Shown here piece after piece: positions 1-11,245 of a stretch of DNA of 64,000 nt. Each line of letters opens with the position of its first letter. Within the stretch, counting starts at the first letter, position 1. The position numbers and the translations under genes are program-made. The stretch covers positions 868,001 to 932,000 of the forward strand of contig JAVLRN010000009.1 in NCBI GenBank assembly GCA_032821775.1, read 5' to 3'. Source of the stretch: Sanguinoderma infundibulare. Its lineage: Eukaryota; Basidiomycota; Agaricomycetes; Polyporales; Polyporaceae. The notes under the pieces were generated by a model. It had not been told where the DNA came from. It did no database searches and saw nothing but the letters and a program-made list of their open reading frames with translations.

Positions 1-797
1 CAAACCCCTCCCAGATGTGTCACGGCAGCATGTTGTGGGTGTGCGGCTCAGCTGGCAGTTGGGTCACCTGAGACCCGTCCGGCCTTGGTTGCGGTCTCGT
101 CAATAAACTACTTTGTTCCAGCACGAAGCGAGGTCGCAGCGCTTCTTCGCATGTCTTCTCGTAATGGTCCTTCCTTTCGTATCCGGCATATAGGATTTCA
201 TTGCCTATCCGCAACTATGGCACCCTGGCTGCGAAACCTGAAATTTGAAAGGTGAGCATGGCATATATCGTGGCGCGATTATCGTCGCTTGGGCGGCGCC
301 ACTATTCTGCTTCTAGGCGCAGACGGACATGATGGTGCAGTGTCCGCTGTCGAAGCTTTGGCGGGTATCCATATTATTCCATAGGGCTGAGTCGTTGCCT
401 TCACATAAGCGCGGCGTCTTCTGTATAACGGAATCCATGTGGATCGGCGGCATTCCTACGAGAGCCTTGTAGCTAATAACAGTGCCCGAATAATTGCACA
501 CTGAGGTGCCTATGTTCTTGATGGACACGGAAAACTGACGTGCAAGGGACGTGGCAATCAGCCCAATATCAACAGCTGTGGGGTACTGTACCTGCATATT
601 GACCCATGTTGGCTCGTAGGTGACGAGCATCGATGCCGTACTTAAGTGTGTCATTGTATTGCATACCGGAAAGAGAGCCAAACGATTATCTGGTGAAACA
701 GAGAAGGAGTCTCATCAAGCGTACGCAAAGGCGTAGGACACGGCCACTAGAATAGGTCGGATCAACGAGCTTGCAACGCTTTGGCCGTGTACAGAGT
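1..797. other. No recognisable gene at left edge
   Basis: This stretch lies downstream of the short-chain dehydrogenase, which ends at 798 on the minus strand. A minus-strand open frame covers roughly 313-681 and another 20-214, but neither resembles a family I know. The first has no ATG at its left limit and I see no convincing splice structure joining them. They could be 3' exons of a gene lying mostly outside the window or chance frames. I make no functional call. Confidence 0.4.
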
Positions 798-2210
798 CTA
801 GTGAAATTTACCGAGAACCACAGGGTGCGAACTCGATAGACCCCCATCAACCGCCCAAGCCTGCCCATTGACATAGCTAGATTCGTCTGACGCGAGGAAC
901 AATGCAACATTTGCAACTTCTATAAGTGGGAACGGGGCTAAGCGGTTGGTCACTGCTGACAGGGCGGAGGACTTACCCTGGGGAAGACCGTAGCGTCCGA
1001 GGGGATTTAGTTGACCAATCTTGCCTTCGGTCCCTCTTGCCCGAGCAGGTTCGAAAACACCGACAGTCATGCCGGTCTCAATAAGACCGGGGCAGATAGT
1101 GTTGACACGGATATCGGTCCTTTGAAGCTGATAGACCGCAGTCTGGGCGATACTGTTAATGCTATTGATAGGTCGAGGGGTCAGATTGGTGGCGAGAGGC
1201 CGAAAGGCTGCTGACTCACGCGGCCTTGCTTGCGCTATCTGTAGAAGTGTAAGCACGATGTTTGCATAGACAAAGCATGGCACCAACAATCAGTCGATCC
1301 GGCTCCGGAGCGAAGTCCGGCGACTGGGTGGGCGAACGGTAGTGAGACTTGTTTCAATTAAGAACAAGCCGGAGGCTTCGCTTACCGGACGCGGTGAGAA
1401 TGATACTACCGCCACTGTTCTCTTTACCACGGGAAGGGTTGGGTTTCTTCATTGCGGCGGACGCGTGTTTTACCGCAAGGAAACAGCTTTGCGTTCATCA
1501 GCTCGAGTAATGCACCAGGGGCGACTTGTTTTACGTACGATAGCGAGTTTACACGCATGGTTTCCATGAACTGCTTTGGTTCAATGTCTTCGATCAGGGC
1601 GAAGGGACCAATACCGGCCTGAGCGGAATTGAGGGGGGGCCGAGTGGTGGAGGGGACGAGGGTACGTACGTTTGCAAAGAAGACGTCAAGACGGCCTTCC
1701 TCGCGGAGAGCTTCGTTGCAGAGGCCAGCGATGGCATGCCCGTCAGCGGCATCCGCTTGGTGGACCGTGACCTGAGCAAATGACAATGAGCGGCGAGAGG
1801 CGTTGGATGGGGCAAGGGTGACCTTGACGTCTGGGTACGTCTTCTCAATCGTTGACTTGAGCTCCGGAAGATTAGCTGGATCGTAGTCAGTGAGGTAGAG
1901 GTGACGGGCGCCTGGGAATTAAGTGAGAATGTTGGAGTAGGAGGCGGGGACCGAGGATATATGAGCGGCAGACCTTCGTGCGCAAACAACAAAGCGGCAG
2001 CACGGCTGTAGTCCCAAGGCTGAGTACAGGAAACGCGGCACGAGCGCAAGGACAGAACACGACGAACCCAATGCCTTTGAGGGAGCCTACGCCTGTGATG
2101 ATGCAGACCTTGTTTTTGAGACGGGATGTGCGCGGTGCATCCTGGAGGTGGGACTTGATGCTATTAAGTCTAGAGAGGGTCATTTTGCGAAACTGGTCGA
2201 CGCCGGACAT
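798..2210 (-). CDS. Short-chain dehydrogenase/reductase (SDR family), ten exons
   Basis: Predicted 302-residue NAD(P)-dependent oxidoreductase of the classical SDR family; the substrate cannot be told. I place exons at 2210-2068, 2005-1974, 1911-1823, 1771-1670, 1618-1474, 1421-1386, 1323-1288, 1238-1220, 1161-977 and 919-798; all introns are 49-62 nt with GT/AG ends and the total is a multiple of three. Visible motifs are the cofactor-binding glycine motif ([11 protein letters not shown], about residues 38-48), the NAG segment (VFFANAGIG), the catalytic serine region (GGSIILTAS), the catalytic Tyr and Lys (YSASKAA) and the C-terminal [15 protein letters not shown] and [11 protein letters not shown] blocks. 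The start is the ATG at 2210; no upstream in-frame ATG was found. The gene is divergent from APC1. The 1822-1772 intron has a weak donor (gtcacc), so that junction is the least certain; reading through it also keeps the frame. Confidence 0.92.
1220..1323 (-). other. Catalytic Tyr codon split by a micro-intron, next to a 19-nt exon
   Basis: Within the dehydrogenase the active-site tyrosine codon is divided: its first base is the last base of exon 1323-1288 and its other two open the next exon, 1238-1220. That exon is only 19 nt and carries the SASKA part of the motif including the catalytic lysine. The flanking introns are 49 and 58 nt. Family knowledge fixes Tyr-x3-Lys as essential, so any splicing error here destroys the enzyme. 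Confidence 0.85.
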
Positions 2211-2540
2211 GGTGGGGGTGGTAGGGAGAACGGGGAAGGCGGAGAGAATGTGGAAGGACCCATCCTGCGCTGGGTTCAAGGACCGGTCTTCGGTCTCTGA
2301 TCAGCCTGCCGATGAGCGCCTCATGACCGTCTTCTCCCACTCGTGACCGCGTGACCACCCGCGTTGAGCGCTAGCACCGGCGCGCCCCACGCGAACGACG
2401 CGTTGGTCACTCGTCGCCGCCTCCTGCCTGAGCCTTGGCTGAGGCTGTCAGTGCTCGCCACCATCCTCACCGTCGCTTGCTCCAGACTCCCGCGCCCAGT
2501 ATCTTGCCCCGTCTCTGCTTTGGCTGCTTCATCTTCCCCA

Positions 2541-2603
2541 CTCTCCGTTCTCCACCGACCACTCTTCGCTCCCCACCGACCACTCTCCGCTCTCCACCGA
2601 CCA
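2541..2603 (+). repeat. Three tandem copies of a 21-bp pyrimidine-rich unit
   Basis: Three consecutive 21-bp units (2541-2561, 2562-2582, 2583-2603), each of the form CTCTYCGYTCYCCACCGACCA, lie in the roughly 430-bp interval between the dehydrogenase start and APC1. They differ at only a few positions. They sit in what is probably the 5' leader or promoter of APC1 and are part of a C/T-rich tract, common in basidiomycete promoters. Confidence 0.85.
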
Positions 2604-2640
2604 CTTCCCTCCTCCCCGGCCCTCTTAAACTTCCTCAACC

Positions 2641-5600
2641 ATGTTCCACTCTCATCCGCCCCCGATTCCGCTACCCTTCGCATGCACAAGCTCTTCTCCT
2701 CCCTACTTTGCGCGCAATGCCATCCAGCAACCTTCTTCGTCCCATTCCGATTCTCCCCTCCTTCGTTCCATCCGCAAGACCCTCCGAGCCCCTTGTCGTG
2801 ACCAAGAGCGTCCCCTCCATTCCATCTACTACTCGCTTGGCGCAGATGGCGCCACCGGAGATCAAGTCCTCGCATGGGACTCCTCTACTGTTACCTTGAC
2901 CCAAGGCGGAGTTCTCCACAAGAAGTGGTCCTTCGAGGATCCCGTCCAATGGGCCTGTATTGGCTGGCTGTTCCAATCAAGCCTTGTCCATACCACCACG
3001 CCATCTACCCCCGCCTATTACAGGGAGGACTCAAGCGAAAAACTTCCTCTAGACATCGATCCAAGTGAGCGACCCACCTTTGGTGCGTTTGCGCGTGCTC
3101 GTATGGACAAAAATAGAGACCAAGACGAGGAAGAGCGTCTCAGAGCTGTCTTCGTCTTCGTTCGTGGCCAGGCCAAGATCTATATGGACAATGGTTCGGA
3201 ATACACCCTCAACTTGCCCTTCCTCGTTCATAGAGCCTGGCCTGTCGAGCCTCATGGACTCTTCATCCAACGCGTCGTCGAGGGCTGGGAGCTTGACGAA
3301 CTCAAAGAATCGGGCGAAGCTGGCATCACCACAATCTTTACTCTCACCAGTCCCTTTTCCGAACCGGCTGCCATCGGTCTCACCGATCGTATCAAAGGCG
3401 ACTACGGTCCAATCCCCTTGGAGCTCAAGCCTAACTACTACGCTGACCCTGTCTCCTTGCCTCCGGAGGAGCGCATCATCTGGGTGTCTCAGCACGCCTG
3501 GAAGTTGACAGACAAGCTCTTCGTCACTCTCAACGCGGACCTTAACCGCGTCACTCTCTGGCGATACGCCTACGCCCCTCCTCCTCCCAGCTCCTCCAAG
3601 TCAAACGCACGCCCTACTACGCACCCTCATCACTCAAAACGGTCGTCAATGTCTGGAAACACGTCTGCCCATCTTCGACAATTCAATGCAACCACAGATG
3701 ATTTGCATTTATCCCCAGGTCGGCCCGAAACGAAGCGACCATCCGTTGTCCCTGGACTCGCCCCGGCTCTCACGACGACTACCACGATGGAGGAGCTGAT
3801 GGGCGGCGTTGTCAGTGCCGCCGTTTCTCAGTCACAGTCCAACCTGCCCTTCCGCCTCAAGTTGAATCCATCTGGCTCGAATGCAACGAGGCCCGCCGAA
3901 TCTGTCAACCTCGACGATATCCCCGATCCCGCTGAGGAGATGCGCATGCAGTCTCAGTTTTGGGCAGAGAAACTCTACGAAGAGACTTTGCCCGAGGCCG
4001 CGTGAGTCTCAGGCTCCGTTCCTACCGTCTTGTGTTAACAGAGCGATGACTAGGGTGGCCGATCATGCAAATATCTCCATTGCGGCGTTTGACGAGCGTT
4101 GGGATGGTGCTAGGACCCGATCTCTCGTAGGAATTTGCCCGCGCGCGATGTCGACTTTGCTCATATTCGCGGTCGAGAGGCGAGAAGACGCAACCATGAA
4201 CGTTCAGCCTATAACGCAGCTCGCTGCACTGGCCATCGCAACTACTCGTGCCACTCGCGACTCGGTCCCCGACCTCCTTCTCCTCAAACCCGACGGGTCG
4301 CTCTCTTTACTTATGCACGGCACGTTCGAGCTTCCACTTGCCCTGCAACTGCCGGTCATCCGCCATGGACGTTTCATAAAAGGCCCAAACAAGTCGCATG
4401 TCGTAGGGCTCGCTCACTCCCTCTATTCCTCTGTGTCGTTGGAGCTGTCAGATCGTTCGATCGTTCGCGTCTCTTTGGATATGATCCCAAGGGACCATTT
4501 GGTCTCCGACTCCCTCCTCATGCTTTCATATGTTCTTCCACCGGACGTATTCTTCACTCTCCATCGGGCGTTCATATTCCAATGGGCTGCTAAAAGCTAC
4601 TCGTTCATCCTCGGAGTCGAGTTCGAAGTATTCGAGACCAGTTTGTTGCAAACACTGGGCCTCGAGAAGGAGGGATCCTTTAACCCCTGCCTTGAGGATC
4701 ATCCCTGGGATCAGCTTGCGGCCACTGAGTCCTTTGACAAGTTCCAAGGCGATGTCGTGCTCCGAAAGCTGCAGCTGCCCGGACCCAGACCTGCCGAGAC
4801 CTGGAGAAAGCCTGCGAACAAGCCACATCCCCTCGTCGGCGCTGCTCTGCATGCATTACATCTTCTCGCAGAGGAGAAACGAGTTTTCCTTCCTGGCTGC
4901 GAGGGGATTCCCCGACTCACCCCACTCATCTGTCGCCTCGCTATGATCGTCCGTCCAGAATGGGCGGATTACTGGAAGCGTTATTGCCCAACTGCAATGC
5001 AGAACTGGCCAAACGCTCGGGCGACAGGTTCGTGATATTGCTAACTTATCTCGTCCTGCATATGCTTATGCTCATCCATCATGATCTCAGTGTCAGAGCA
5101 TATTGATGATCGCTTGCCAGTATGGCCTGTGGACATGTCAAGCATCCTTTATGGACGCATTAACAATCCAGAGTGGTCGCTATCCTGGGCAGAAAGCAGG
5201 CACTTGAAGGACCTGCATGGTCATTCTCCTGCATACGTATTTGGACTCAGGGAACCACTCGTTCACCTGGAAGCCTTGAGCAAGGTATACATGGCGTTAT
5301 TGTCTAACGATAAAACGCATACCATCCGTCGACACGCCGATGCAGGCTTGCATGCCATGGTCAACGCCGGGATCACGACGAACATCCTGCAGAATCTCTC
5401 TCTTGGCGTCTCTGCTCCACTGCGGGAGGCTCTACGGACAGCTCAACTATCTCCTGAGGGCGATTGGTCTGTACCGATCTACAGACTGATTGGGAGGAAC
5501 GATTTGGCCGAGGGCTTTAGCTCTAAGCCTGCCGTCTTCGCGAACAATGGATATCGCCCCATGCGGGAGATCTTGGTGCGCATCACGTTTGTGTACGTTT

Positions 5601-8600
5601 GCAGATTGCATGGTTCTAACCCATGCATTAGCACCCAACAACGCCATCGAGGACGTCCCGTCAACTGATCGAAGACGTCCACCGTGTGGTATCGAAGGAT
5701 CCTATGAAGACCACGGGCGTAGAACTCGACACGAACGACTTCACGCGAATACGCTTTGGACAAGACCGGCGGCTAGAGGAGATTGCGCGGATGCTCTGCT
5801 CGTCGATCGTCCCTCACATACGTGCCATTGATAGACCAGAACTGAAGTAAGCAGTTCAAATGCTTCGTGCTTAACTCGTCACTGACCACCGTTATCGCAC
5901 AGCGAAGCGGAGCAATTGCGGGAGCAACAACACCAAGTCATCAGGATGACTGAACGAACCCTCGCGCTGCCATTAGGACGCGCGATCTTCACATTCGGTT
6001 CCATCCCAACTGTCACAAAGGAATCTTTCGCCATTCCGAAGTTTGAGTTCTCGGTGCGCGTTCAGCCAGGGAATCTACTTCTCTCCCCTGAGGGCGGTAA
6101 GATACCGCCCGACTGCATGAACTGGGGCGAGTTCCACAATGGTGTTGCCGCTGGTCTGCGTATCGCTTCCCAAGCACAGTCTGTAGAGAGCTCTTGGATC
6201 AAGTTCAACAAACCCAGCGAACTGACACCAGAGCACGCCGGTTTCCTCTACGCACTTGGGCTCACCGGCCATCTACGGGAGATGCTCACCTGGCACACTT
6301 TCGGCTACCTCACTCCCAAGCACGACATGACGTCCATTGGCGTTCTTCTAGGCCTCGCCGCTGCGAATGTTGGCAGCAGTAATCGGCATGTGACCAAACT
6401 TATCGCCGTCCATACCCCTGCGTTACTTCCTACCCCCGATGTTGACCTCAACGTTCCCCTGATCACACAGTCTGCTGGTCTGATGGGTATCGGTCTTCTT
6501 TATCTGGGAACGAAGCACCGCCGGATGGCAGAGGTATGCCTGAACCAGATCAGCAGGCGGGACCTTTACCAACCTGATATTAGCAACGAATATCGCGAAG
6601 CCTATACCCTCTCTGGTGCCCTAGCCTGCGGTATGGTCCTCCTTGGGAAAGGCTCGTCTATCCCTGCCGACCTCGTCATCCAGAATCGCCTGCGCGTTCT
6701 TATCCACGGAGAGCCTCGTCTAGTCGATAACGGGAAACCTGTTCGTCCGACATTCGACGTCAACCTCACATCCCCCGCGGCCACTGTCACTTTAGGCTTG
6801 ATGTATCTCCGAACTGAGCGTCAAGACGTCGCGGACATCCTGACGATTCCCGATACCCTCGAGGCTATCAACCACATCCAGCCTAGCTTCCTTACGCTTA
6901 GAGCCATGTCTCGCGCAATCATCATGTGGAATACCATCCAGCCCACGAAGGCATGGCTCATGGCCCAACTACCTTCTGCCGTAAAGGCAGCCATGGACGC
7001 GCGGTTCAGGGGGAAACAGGTTGACGACGGCTACGAGCTGGCATACTACAACATTCTAGCAGGCTCCTGTTTCGCGATAGCGTTGAAGTACGCAGGGACA
7101 GCCCGGGAGGAAGCGTACCTGCTCCTGATTCAGTACTATGACATGTTTAGTCAATTGGCATACACGAACAGTGCGTGGCTTTCTCGTTCTATTGGTTTAT
7201 TTATTCTCATCCAAAAGTCTTCCTTAGGTATGGCATACGACCATCGAATCAAGCGTTCCGCAATCCGAGAAGGTCTCAATCTCATCTCTGTCAGCCTCAC
7301 CATGGTCATGGCAGGCACCGGGGAGATCAACTGCCTTCGACGTTTACGCTATGCGTATGGCATGTACAACCACCCAATACGCTATGGTTCTCATGTCGCC
7401 AACCACATGTCCATCGGTCTTCTCTTCCTCGGTGGCGGGCGCTACACTCTGGGGACTTCTGACACTGCGATAGCCTGCATGATTGCCGCATTCTACCCCC
7501 GATTCGCACATGTGTCATCCGACAACAAGAGCTATCTACAAGCCTATCGCCATCTCTGGGTCCTCGCCGTGGAACCAAGGTGCCTCGTGGCCCGAGACGT
7601 CGACTCACGAGAGATCGTCTACGTTCCAGTCAAGATCAAGGTCAACGATGGGAAGGAAACTGGTAATGTCCAGCTGATTGCGCCGACCCTTGTTCCGGAG
7701 GTCGATAAACTAGTCTCGGTCAGGGTCGACACTCCTCGATACTGGCCATTCTACCTGGACATTGCCAATTCCCCGCGTCATAAGGACTGCTTGTTGCACA
7801 GTCAGACGCTGTTTGTGAAGCGTCGGACGGCATTTCTGAGCTACATGGAGGATCCCAAGGGTAGTCGAAGTCTATTCGTACGGTCCGGTTCTTCGACAGG
7901 CGATGCGGCCACGCTTGACTTTCCTAGGGCGACCGACGTCAAGGCGCACCCGGCAAGCGATTTGCACCACTTCATCGCATCCTCCTCCAATGACCCGCTG
8001 TTCCTCGCCTTCGCCGATCGTCTGTGCGGGGATGATGGGGAGACACCGGAAGAACGACGCTTCCAATCCTACTGCCACGCTGCGCTGCTCGATAGCATCG
8101 TCCAGGACAAACCACAGACCCTCCAATCACACCTTTCCGTTTTCCACTTGCGCGCTATGTCTCCAGAATCAGCGTACTTCACGATGCGATTGCAGGACCT
8201 CCGTTTTGCCGCAGACTTCTACAGCAAGATCTACGATCGCAGATTCAGTGGACGGGCTGAGAACAATCCTCGGCCTCCGCTGATAAGGGAGAACACGTTG
8301 CTCGGCACTCTACACGTCCTCGACGCTCAACTGGACGCCATCCGTTCCACGGATTTGTTCCAGTCGTTCATTGCACGGTACGCCCGTGGGGAGGGTATTG
8401 CGGGGCAACAGGAGTCGGACGCGGAAAGGGCAGCTTCGCACTACTTGTCATGGTATCTTCAGCGGAACAGCGTACCGGTCTCAACTGTGCTAGTTGCCCT
8501 CAGAAGCCTCGATCGCTCAACTCATGAGCGGTGCACGGCCGCCCCACTACCTGAAGGCACTACTAACACGGAAGTCTTGGACCAAGGGATCAAGGAGCTC

Positions 8601-8696
8601 CTGCATGCGACTGGGACGCAGATGTCTACTACCATGGGATCGGGGTGGACTATACGCTCGTTGGACGAAGCGATCGGGGCGTGGAACTCTGAGTGA
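2641..8696 (+). CDS. APC1: Anaphase-promoting complex subunit 1
   Basis: Largest scaffold subunit of the APC/C ubiquitin ligase, which targets securin and mitotic cyclins for destruction. Six exons are modelled: 2641-4001, 4042-5027, 5091-5575, 5632-5846, 5903-7170 and 7228-8696, giving about 1927 residues, the expected size. Recognisable parts are the N-terminal beta-propeller region (DQVLAWDSSTVTLTQGG and following), the LLLLKPDGSLSLLMHGT segment, the FTRIRFGQDRRLEEIARM helix and the proteasome/cyclosome repeat array in the last two exons (for example TSIGVLLGLAAANVG, SAGLMGIGLLYLGT, MSIGLLFLGGGRYTLG). The final intron (57 nt) keeps the frame. The start is uncertain: the ATG at 2641 is in frame with the conserved region, whereas an ATG at 2717 opens a different frame with a plausible N-terminus (MPSSNLLRPIPILPSF) that would need an unrecognised intron. 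The C-terminus ends at a clear stop. Confidence 0.95.
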
Positions 8697-9766
8697 AGAG
8701 TCCTCAGGGGGAGGGTTGAAGCAACGTGTGAAAAGAAGTATGTTTTGTTACGTAGGAGTTGGTGTCGGACTACAGCATTATTGCATGGAATGTATTATGT
8801 CGACGTCGAAGTTCGTGGAGAATACTAGATATTAAATCTGGGCATCAGTCACAAGAGGTTTCCACGTCTTGAACGAACAAGTTCATGTATAGTGAGCGAG
8901 GGTAGTGTGTCGTTTACGTCAAGTGCCAAGTGCTCAGCGCTCATGTGCCAGCATACTTCCATCTGAAAACCTCCGAGATGCCCGCCAACTGAGCCGCATG
9001 GCTCCTCTGGATCTTTCGAGTTATCCGTCCCACATGCACTCCTTTGCCAAGAATCGCAAGAATATCGGTTTGCCGCCTGGACGTCTACGACTATGGCCGT
9101 AGCCGCGGTCGTCTCCGTTAGCCGGGTCCGGCCCGGGCCTCATGCTGGTCGGCGTCCGCCTCTCCGTCTCTGCCCCTTCCATGCCCCCCTTCTCTCTAAG
9201 ATCAAACAAGCATGTTCAGCGTCGTGAGAGGCTCTGCGCCCTCCGCCCCAAGCCGTGGCTGGCTGGGGGCGCTCGATAGGCGACGAAGCGGACTCTTAGC
9301 GGCCACCATAGTCGTGAACGACCAGGCGGAGAGACTTACGTTCCCCAGGATCGACCCAAAAATGCGTTCTTCTCACAAGATAAACTGTTCATCTCCGTTC
9401 CGGTGGTTCCAATGCAAGTTTCGAATTCTATCCGCCCATCAACGACCAGGCCTATTCAGATGCTTCTAGCCTGATCGGAATCGGACGTAACTGTATTGTG
9501 GTCGCCCGACCATTGCACTTACGTTATGGAATCCTGGCCATCCACAGTTTTGGCGATGAGATAGACGCATACCTACACGACCCTTGAATCCTTCGGTCGC
9601 AACCCGAACGATCGGGGAATTTCTATCGAGGCTGTTCTCGCGGGCCATCGCAAATGGTCATTCATCATTCAGCGGTGCTGGCCTTCCTCACTTTGGATTC
9701 AGAGCCCCGTGGTGTTGTGGCAAACCATATATGAATTTCGCTCGATATATGCCGAGGAATCCAACG
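8697..9766. other. Intergenic region, no gene recognised
   Basis: About 1.1 kb between APC1 and the EthD-domain gene. Several short frames exist on both strands, none with a recognisable motif or a convincing splice chain. It probably holds the APC1 3' end and the promoter of the next gene. Confidence 0.5.
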
Positions 9767-9772
9767 TATAAA
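9767..9772 (+). promoter_or_regulatory. TATA box of the EthD-domain gene
   Basis: TATAAA lies 62 bp upstream of the ATG at 9834, a normal spacing for a fungal core promoter with a short leader. Position and sequence are the only evidence. Confidence 0.55.
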
Positions 9773-9833
9773 GGCCGTTCACTTGTGGAGGGACGCAGCT
9801 CCTTCACAAGACCCAACAACATTGTTCTGGCCA

Positions 9834-10312
9834 ATGTCCTCCAACGTCGATTCCTCCACACCGTCCCTTCGTCAGGATCGCGTCCGCCTGGCTGTGCTTA
9901 TGGCCCCGAAACCCGGGCTCTCCTTCGAGGAGTTTGATCGCTATTGGCTAGATGTACATGCGAAGGTGTTCTCTTCGATAGCCATCGCTAAGCGGAACCT
10001 ACTTAAATACGAGCAGGTGAGTTGGCTGGTGTCACACGTACTATGTATGTGGAACCGTTCACAAGCGTTTCCATCATGTAGCTCCATCTCGATCCCAAGT
10101 ACGACAACGTAATTGCTGCGCAAAGCGTGGCCAAGTCGAAGTCGCCGTTTAGAGGTATCGCCATATTTGAGGCGACCTCGTTGGATAAGATCTTCGAGAT
10201 CTTTCAAGACGAGGAATACCTTCGTGTCGTCGTCCCCGACGAGCTCAACTTCTTCGATCACGAGAACGCGCAGATCCTAGCAGGTCCATTCGCTACAATG
10301 ATCGACCTGTAG
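9834..10312 (+). CDS. EthD-domain protein (dimeric alpha/beta barrel)
   Basis: Two exons, 9834-10016 and 10082-10312, separated by a 65-nt GTGAGT...TAG intron, encode 137 residues. The opening strand and helix (RVRLAVLMAPKPGLSFEEFDRYWLDVHAKVF) match the EthD fold: a beta strand, then a helix with the conserved F-x2-YW-x3-HA pattern. The C-terminal half ends with a second barrel unit (GIAIFEATSLDKIFEIFQDEEY...). EthD proteins are small cytosolic ferredoxin-like homodimers; fungal members act in secondary metabolism or aromatic degradation, but this one shows no biosynthetic neighbours, so its role is open. The start at 9834 is the first ATG giving a typical length. It stands between APC1 and CCT6 as a single gene. 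Confidence 0.87.
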
Positions 10313-11245
10313 TGCCACTGCTCGACCTTCGGGTTTCCGGTTTGGAATTTGGTGAGTATGCCAGGCCAATCATCCTGTTATGTCGGGGCCGTTGACTGAT
10401 ATTGACACTAGTGGAAGTGCCCGTGTAGGCGAAATACGGTTGAACAGTGTTCTCACAATGGAGCAATGCCTTCCCCTAATACCCTACAGCGATCAATCAC
10501 TTTGTGGGCTTCCTCGTGAACGCATGTGCACTTCCCGAGACCACTGGGAGTTCGAGACACCTCTTTCAAGTTACAGTGACCTTGAGTCGCAGATCGCTTG
10601 CATCATAGCTTGCTGATGAAACTGAAGTCGAGGTCACACCACGTATACGTACGTGCCATACCCATTGACCAGGAATGTTCTAAATGGACATGGGGATCCA
10701 TTGGCCGTACCAAGGCCCGGCATTGGTCATCGGGTACCTCCACACCGAACCCCGCTGCGTAATGGCGCTGAGAGATGAGCCAGGTCACGACAGAAACAGG
10801 AGAGGACGATCTCGAGGGTCATGAAGGGCGGGCCCAGGCTTCATGCCAGAGCTCATGCTGGGCTTCAAGATTGCGCACAGGTGGTCCGCGGATGTTCAAC
10901 AATCAATGAGCCAATGACGGTTAGAAGACGACGTTGTGGGTTGAACACGCTTTTGCGGTTGTAACCCAAAATATTCACGACGCACCACGGCAGCTTCGCC
11001 CACGGGAAGTTGGGGCTCCACTTTTTCAACCAATACCAGTGCGTCGAAGGAAAGCTCCTGTCGTCTTCCGTCGCGACTGAGCTTGTGCAAGATGGGTAGC
11101 TTGTCGGTTGATTGATATCGTCTGTGGATGACGTAAGCCAAGGGTGTATAGTCGGTAGATAAGTATTGCTTGAAGTAGTCTTGTGATAGTCCACAATTCT
11201 CTCGTCCCGGCTAGTCTCCGTCCGCCAGCTCCCACTCAATTCACC
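10313..11245. other. Intergenic region, no gene recognised
   Basis: About 930 bp between the EthD gene and CCT6. Short frames on both strands (for example 10380-10616 plus, 10865-11239 minus) carry no known motif and no good splice pattern. It presumably includes the CCT6 promoter. Confidence 0.5.

Noticed and set aside
1342..1569. Plus-strand frame over the dehydrogenase
   Set aside because: It is antisense to confirmed exons and introns and has no family resemblance.
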